Below, in pieces: positions 57,497 through 64,000 of a stretch of DNA of 64,000 nt. Made by a program: the position numbers and the translations under genes. The first letter of the stretch is position 1. Each line of letters starts with the position of its first letter. The stretch lies in assembly GCA_037783415.1 (NCBI GenBank), contig JAZGTN010000119.1:310001-374000 (forward strand), written 5' to 3'. Under the pieces are notes generated by a model. It saw only the letters and a program-made list of their open reading frames with translations. It did no database searches and was not told the origin of the DNA. This DNA is from Leptasterias polaris (taxonomy: Eukaryota > Echinodermata > Asteroidea > Forcipulatida > Asteriidae).

Positions 57497-59006
57497 CAAT
57501 GCTCTTTTATATACCAAGTAAGTTTAATGGTTATTCACTTGTGGAGTAATTACCCAAAGCACACCTTGCCTTTTGGTAACATAAGAAGTTTCCCGTTTTT
57601 ACTATTTTGTGACAGATCTATTAAATACAATGTGCCTTGGTCTTTCAGATATCAAAACAATTCAACACCCACCATTGCTCAAACAAATGTTGCACCAATG
57701 ATTCACGTCTACAAATCATGAAATGACAGTGCTCAAGACTCTCTCTTCTCTTCTGGCAATTCCATGGTTGACCTTACTCCCTTTGAAATTGTGATGATAA
57801 ATCTCTTGCGGTTAGCAAGTCCCGATGACAAGACATTGTCCCTCCTTATAGTCTTGCTCCCTTTTGTATCATAAAATACTGTCCCTGTATTGTTAAAATA
57901 CTCATTGTTACTCCTACAAATAGTATACTTGGAAAAAAATAACTGGGTTAAGTGATAATATTTTCATTTAGTAAGAGCCTTGTGGATGGTTCATGAAAAT
58001 GTGTGTCTATTTTTCTTATCAAAAACCCTTTTTATATCTGTGGCTTTCTTACATAATATTAAAATATGCAGCTTATACTTATTATAATTTAAAACAGCAA
58101 CAATTTGAAACCTTAAAGCTTTGCAATATTTTTGGCAAGAACTGAACAGAAATGTTTAATCTTACTGGGTGTGTACAACATTAGTATGGTTAAAGACGAT
58201 CATGGTATAAAGATGGTCATGGTGGAAAACTTACCTTGAAATATGTTTTCATGAAATGCGGTAGCTGTTGAGAATCAAGTAAAACAAGTAGTTTTTATCT
58301 CACGAGACCAAAACCTCTAAAAACATAGAATTATAAGGGTTTTATTTTGTCGTGAACCCAAGGACCGATGAGTTTCCTTCACAGGCTTGTTAATCCATGT
58401 ATATGTTAAGATACATAAAGTGCAGCTCCTATAGTATTTAACATTTACCAAAGTTGTCCATGGGCTTTAATAAGACATTTACAGAAACACCAATTTGAGA
58501 GTAATCCAGGAGCTCTGCGTGGAAAGCAAACTCTTGACTCTCCTCTGCTAAATAATGAGACCCTTTACCCAACATAGCTTGACAACACAATCATCTAAAA
58601 CCTCTGGGTATAATACTGAACTTGCTAGTCCGAGGCACCGATTGTAATGTATAAACCCAGATGGCGCGTGACACTCCTTGCGGCCTTTGCAATTATTATT
58701 ATAGGGGCAACTGGGGGGGAAAAACGACAACGAGATACACTGCAATAGAAGGAACTAAATAACGTGCGGCTAATAGTTGATTAACGCCTAAACAGTCTGG
58801 CTTCGATAGTATGTTTGTAGTGTACGAAGAACACTCAAACTATGCCTGGGTTGTTTTATCTGACCTCGTGGATAGAGTATAGCAATGCATCACGACCGAA
58901 TTACAAAGTGCTCAATCACAGAAAATGCTGCTAAAAAATCTAACTTTTTATGATATCATAATAACAAACATTTTGATCAATTCCTTTTTTACTGAACAAG
59001 GCCAAA
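57497..59006. other. Spacer without recognised gene
   Basis: 58190-58475 holds another decayed family o MITE. The other open frames lack support. Confidence 0.4.
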
Positions 59007-59195
59007 TTTCATAGAGCTGCTTTAAGCACAAAAAGTAGCTAAGCACAACAAATTATGCTTACCAGAATAAGGTTACCAGCCAAATTACCATGTCACGTAT
59101 ACAAATTGTTGCTGGTATCCTGCTCATTCTTGCTTAACAGACCATTGTTAAGGACTATTTTCTGCTTGAGCAGCTCTATGAAGTTAAGCTCAGTA
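59007..59195. mobile_element. MITE family l, further copy
   Basis: CCAAATTTCATAGAGCTGCT and the inverse GAGCAGCTCTATGAAGTT; inner AGGTTACCAGCCAAATTACC. Confidence 0.65.
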
Positions 59196-59351
59196 TTTGC
59201 GCTTAGCCCGGGCTCTTGTTCGAGCTTATGGCTTCGGCAGCGGCTACGGCTTAAACGCTGAAAAGTCCTATTCTTCAACGTTGTCGTTGCATCCAACGGC
59301 TATATAGCCTTAGCCAAAGTCAGTTGGTTTGGACGCAGCCTAGGTCCCGAT

Positions 59352-59706
59352 TTATTTTATTTTATTTAAAAAAAGTGGGATATCGCCTAATATTACAAGG
59401 CCGAACGGCCACTTCAAGGTGAGGGCTACACTAAACTGATTTGATCTGTCGGCCCTAATAAACTGTAACCAGCGGCAAGTTGCCACTACTCCTTGGGCTG
59501 AAACAAGGTTCTTCACAGTCCGTAAGGATGTAGGCATGGGTATCATCCACTGGGAGCTTGGCTGGTAGAGCAGAATACTCTACCTTCCCAACTTCTTGTA
59601 TGTAGCAATTATGGTTGAATGCATTGCTCAAGGGCACAAGTGTCATGACGGGTATAGAACACACACTCAGCCGTTTGCAACAAAGTGCGCCAACCTTTTT
59701 GCTCTA
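59352..59706 (-). repeat. SINE family B, second copy
   Basis: Minus-strand tail (GGCGATATCCCACTTTTTTT, GATGATACCCATGCCTACAT) well kept; the tRNA head is degraded. Confidence 0.7.
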
Positions 59707-59989
59707 GACGGCTAGTTTCCACAGAGGTTATTTGACATGGTGGAGTAATCGCTGCGCACGTGGAAATTTGAATTTCACGCTGAAAAAACTATCTTAAAGC
59801 CACGCACTTACGTGTACTATAAGAATTTCATGCAGTTGTCATTGCGAGTTCAAACCTACTTGAACACTTGTTTCACCCCCGTGCCCATCGTGTGTACTTT
59901 GCAAAAAATGCCAACTTTTTCAAGTCCAAAGTTATTCCAATTTTAATTCACGCTTAAAAGACCACCCTTGTTAATGTGTACATACGAAA

Positions 59990-60262
59990 ATGACCTCGTA
60001 CATCCCAGAACCTTTCTGGCAGGCAAGATACTGGTCATGATGTGAATGTTATCTCTTTGTGTCATAATTTCCAGCTGAACTAGTTTTTAATTGTTTCATT
60101 TTCTTTATATCAAAAGTTTATAGAAAACAGACAATATCCATACAGATATAAGAAATTATTTGTTATTTCATTGATGGGATGCGTACATGTCATGCCTGCA
60201 GGAAGTCCAGGCTCTGTGGCTCTTTTGTGAACATGTGATTTCACAGTTCACATGGTCTATAC
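59990..60262. repeat. Repeat with AGGCAAGATACT block
   Basis: TTCTGGCAGGCAAGATACTG, TTTGTGTCATAATTTCCA, GCCTGCAGGAAGTCCAGGCT and CTCTTTTGTGAACATGTGAT are shared with 6519-6845 and in part with 50590-50800. Confidence 0.55.
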
Positions 60263-61064
60263 AGTTAGGTTTCAAGGTTTTAAAGTTCCGTCTCGAAAAA
60301 ATATTTAACAGTTTCTGACGGATCCGAAGCGTAAGTCAAGGCTGTGGTTTTGAAAAGGCCATGTGAAAACTCTCCGTGGCAAACTCTTGGTGGCGGGCTA
60401 TTACGAATTGCCCCGAAGTGGCTCAATGTTTGTATAAGTGATCCCCCAGCCCTGATTCAAACCTCGGATGATATAATTATTTGTTTTACCAATTTGGGTG
60501 TTTCCTCCAAAGTGTGAGATACATTCTAGTCGTCATACTTTCCCACAGATTTCATCAGCTGCCACAATACTTGGTTACTAGTATTATAATTGATTGGTTC
60601 CATTAAAACAATGAATAAAACATGTATACATACATTTTTACAGTAACCCTTATACATTTCAGCATCAAATAACGGTGTATGTATGGTCAAACTCTGTTCA
60701 CGACACAAAATAGGCTTTGTCAATGGTCAATAAAAATCATATAGCCTAGAGTAAAGGCGAGGTGAATTTCATGGTGTGTTTGGTCGGAGTGAGTGAACAA
60801 ATGACTGTCGGAATCGTTTGCAGTACCAAAATTGTATGTCTACAAAACTAATGACAGGACCAATTATATAGGCTGGTGCTTTAACCGAAGCAATATTTTC
60901 ACAAAAGGGGCCTTGGACGACACCCAATTCCGTCGATATTCGTCACAACTACTTTTAAATACTCAAACATGAAAATGATGCAATTACTGCATTTTAAAAT
61001 CAAACATTCACGTCCAGACGTCACTTGTTTTGAGCTAAGTTGTTTGCAAGGAATATTTCTGCAA
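60263..61064. other. Spacer without recognised feature
   Basis: No exon or repeat copy recognised. Confidence 0.35.
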
Positions 61065-61237
61065 TAGACCTTATGCATTGACGTCACCAAGCCGCCATCT
61101 TAGAGGTAAACTGATGATGAAACAATGGAAACGCGCTGATTTGTACGCGCGGCGCACAAGACTGGCCAATGAGCATCTTCCTTTTGACCTCTAGGTGAGG
61201 GCGCCCTACTCAAATGACGTCATATGCATAAGGTCTA
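61065..61237. mobile_element. TA MITE, family b (copy 7)
   Basis: Full length, TAGACCTTATGCATTGACG to ATGCATAAGGTCTA. Confidence 0.9.
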
Positions 61238-64000
61238 TAATCAAAGGAAGTGATTGATCATATTATTCATGCGTGAAAACATTTCCAATTGACACATGTC
61301 CGGTTGGATAGATGAATGTCGTAATGTCCGCTTCATGTTTGCATCTTTGCTTATAGTAATATTATTAGTCCAGAATTGGACTAATTAAAGCCCAAATACT
61401 TGCTCTTCCCTAATAATTTGTTGGACGTATTGGTGGTTTTGATAAGCAGTGACAGTGATGGCCCTACCAGTCCAAGCTTTTACAGCTCGTTAAACACAGT
61501 AATGGATTGTTCGTTTGATGAGTCAATTAACTTCAATATTTTGACAACTTTTACGTTGTCGCAGCGGTGGCTTTTATCTGTGTTATGACAAAATGCGGCA
61601 CAGTGCCATTTGCGTATGCCCTTTTGAGGGAAAAACACAAAAAACACCCAAACAAACAAACAAACAAACCGACAAGACTATTTCCCCGTTCTGGACTAAA
61701 ATTGATGGTTTACATGGCTTACAATCGAACGTAATAATAGCACGTTGGGCTCATTCAATTTCTTCCATAATACTATAGCAAATACTTCACATTGAAAACA
61801 TAATATAATTTTTTGGCTTTGTTTTCAAACCCTGAAGTGAGGGCAGGTTACACCAAGTCATGGCGCGTTTTATTTATTTCACTGTTTTATCAAAAGTGCA
61901 ATGCTCTGGGGGTAAGTCCTTGATATCGTAGACTGGACCATTTCACATATCTAATTAAGAGGGCGGGGGGGGGGGGGGGGGGGCGTCAAGTCCCAGAATT
62001 GTGTAGTATTTATTTATTGAGGGGCTAAACAATTGTTTCACTCGTATACTTCGAAATTGTTCAGACATGCAGACCATACCCAATTGTAACCATCTGATAA
62101 AGTGGAGCCATCTGTTCTTCGAAGCAGGCTTCCAGAAATCTTGCTGAGAGCCTGTGCAAGGTTCTGAGGTCCCCCCCCCCCCCCCCCCCCCGCCAATCAA
62201 ACTTTCCAGCCTCTGTGACATTTGGGGTTGTGTAATTCAAGTGAGGGACACCCCCAAAATGTTTTGGATTGTTTCCAACTGGACGACGTTTGGTAGGCCT
62301 ACGGTAATAGCAACATACCCGGTTTATAAGCCGGAGAGACGATGTCATTCACACGCCATCAGATACGGGTATAGTGTTATCCATGGTGCTCCGGGCATAA
62401 TCTAAAGAGGGATGCGCGTAAATATACACACGTTCCTTTATTAAAACCAACATATAGAAAGAAAACAATGTGTATATCCAACTCCTTCATGAAATAAATT
62501 CTCGAATAATTCTGTTACCCTTTCCGCGGGTAATGTTTGGATAAGCATGGGATTACAAAACATAACGTATAGACGCAGGCCACCAAATCTGTAGATCCAG
62601 TGGATCCGTGTCGTTAGGAAAAGGGTGTTTTTTGTAAAAAATAAGTTGCTGGATTTGATTTTGGAGGCTTTGGATTGAAATATATATATATATATTTATT
62701 TTTATTTTTTTTCAACCACAATGGCTTCGGAATGACGTCATGTGAAGTAGTCGTGCTATCATTCCGTTTTCAAAATTGTAACTTGTGATTGAAGATGCTT
62801 TGGCAGCAATCAAACGAAAATGTCCCTTGAATTGAAAACTAGACACGTGGAAAACATGTTTTTGAGGAATTCATATTGTGAAAGATTTTCCGAATACAAA
62901 CCTGCGGTAATAAAATAACAACAATTTACGTGCATCATTTTTTTTAATTATCCTGTGTCACAATGAGCCCCCCCCTCCCCTGTACGCATACTTCAGCAGC
63001 AAAAACGTCAGTACCTAGTAGGCTGAACGCTGCTTTAAGTCTATCTCGATCCACCGAGGTATAATACTCAGTATTGCATGCGTACCACTTCAACCTGGTT
63101 CAGTCCACGCTGCTTCTCAATGTTTCTTTTGTTACTTAGGGTGTCATTGGACAAAGCTGAAAGCTGGCTCCTTCGTGAAACTTAACGAGCCTCCTGGGCG
63201 TCATGCGCATCGTATTTCAGATTAGCTCCTCTTGTTTAGCGATCTGTGGACCGCGCTATCGCGAGAGCAAAATGGTAATTCTTCGCTTCATGCGCAAACT
63301 GTATTTAATCACGGGATATAATTCGGAAATCTTCACAAAACATTCAATGGTGTAATATTTGCATTTTCATCCACAAATAACTAGTTGGGAGATCCGTTTG
63401 CCACTTCTTGAGTTGCTATAAAAACAAGTTATTGAAATGGAATACGGTGGGTTGGCAGAACGTGAATAGAATGACGGGGGGACAAGGAACAGCGTAATCG
63501 CATCAAACCCAAAGGCCCCATGTTCATTAGGAAGACCAACTGCGGAATTTCAAGATATAGAATTACCACTTAGGTTTGCGCGAGATCTAATTTGTCAGTA
63601 CGGGAGCAGCCGCGTGGTTCGTGAGTCGGGGCTTATGAACGCACTGTGCAAGACAGTCCCCTCGTTGTAAAAGACTACATAGAGACTTTCCTTCTCTAGC
63701 TAGGATGCTGTGTTAGTCGTGAGTTTGTACTTCAACATTGAGTGATTTATGCTCAGATCGACTGGACAGACTTAATTAGACTGGTTGTATTTATCTGGTT
63801 ATGTGATCCGAGCGACCACCATTCGCGTATCATGGAATCCGTGTTTTGCTCTGCAACAATAACAATCAAATCTTGATAATGAACAGAAATGGACATTGAT
63901 ATTTCGGTTTAAGGTGAAATCAAATCCATTGCAACTTTTTGTTTTTAAGAGAGTGAACATTATAACGATTTATTCATCTATTATTATTTCTATAAATATT
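61238..64000. other. Right end of the window without recognised gene
   Basis: Contains a G-run (about 61965-61983) and a C-run (about 62171-62190), and a (TA)n tract near 62681-62696. Several open frames of 60-95 codons are produced by these runs. The last 1 kb is less repetitive and may be close to another gene, but no exon can be supported. Confidence 0.35.

Noticed and set aside
57527..57721. 64-codon frame behind APIP as a further exon
   Set aside because: No acceptor in a fitting phase, and no similarity to the APIP C-terminus.
1..64000. CRISPR array, phage, toxin-antitoxin or bacterial defence system
   Set aside because: Intron-containing animal genes and eukaryotic repeats throughout; tandem arrays here lack spacer structure.

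Overview
This is a window of metazoan nuclear DNA, not prokaryotic. Genes are split into short exons with canonical GT...AG introns, and most of the sequence is transposon-derived. The protein sequences and the repeat style (tRNA-derived SINEs, many TTAA and TA MITE families, long poly-G/C runs, CR1/L2-like and Jockey-like LINE remnants) suggest an invertebrate deuterostome, most likely an echinoderm and perhaps a sea star. The taxon is an inference and was not tested by search. Almost every long open frame outside the exons below is chance or transposon-derived.

Three gene models are supported. (1) The 5' end of PDHX, the E3-binding component X of the pyruvate dehydrogenase complex, lies on the minus strand: exon 1 (1341-1476) encodes a mitochondrial presequence and exon 2 (1-52) starts the lipoyl domain. 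(2) A five-exon plus-strand gene (2609-8910) encodes a 272-residue protein of unknown function; its central part reads like an OB-fold resembling RPA-type single-strand DNA-binding domains. (3) APIP (methylthioribulose-1-phosphate dehydratase of the methionine salvage pathway) occupies 14644-56186 on the plus strand. Its seven common exons are followed by two different, mutually exclusive-looking terminal exons, 8a at 52142-52247 and 8b at 56099-56186. PDHX and APIP are also head-to-head neighbours in vertebrates, so this is probably an old linkage with the OB-fold-like gene lying between them.

The space between exons holds a dense archive of mobile DNA. It includes TTAA-flanked (piggyBac-like) MITEs, at least seven TA-flanked MITE families present two to seven times each, and three different inverted-repeat elements with perfect 9-bp target duplications (MULE-like). 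One of those is a nearly perfect 124-bp palindrome, one has perfect 84-bp terminal repeats, and one has a core of telomere-type TTAGGG repeats. There are also several tRNA-derived SINE families, one of which shares its 3' end with a young CR1/L2-type LINE at 28531-29412, decayed Jockey-like LINE pieces, a 31-bp minisatellite of about 39 copies directly behind the OB-fold-like gene, and a degenerate array of GTGGACC-centred units at 34790-35640. The 23.8-kb intron 5 of APIP holds much of this.

No CRISPR array, phage, operon or bacterial defence system is present. The best candidates for something undescribed are the alternative APIP C-termini, the orphan OB-fold-like gene between PDHX and APIP, and the telomere-repeat-carrying inverted-repeat elements.
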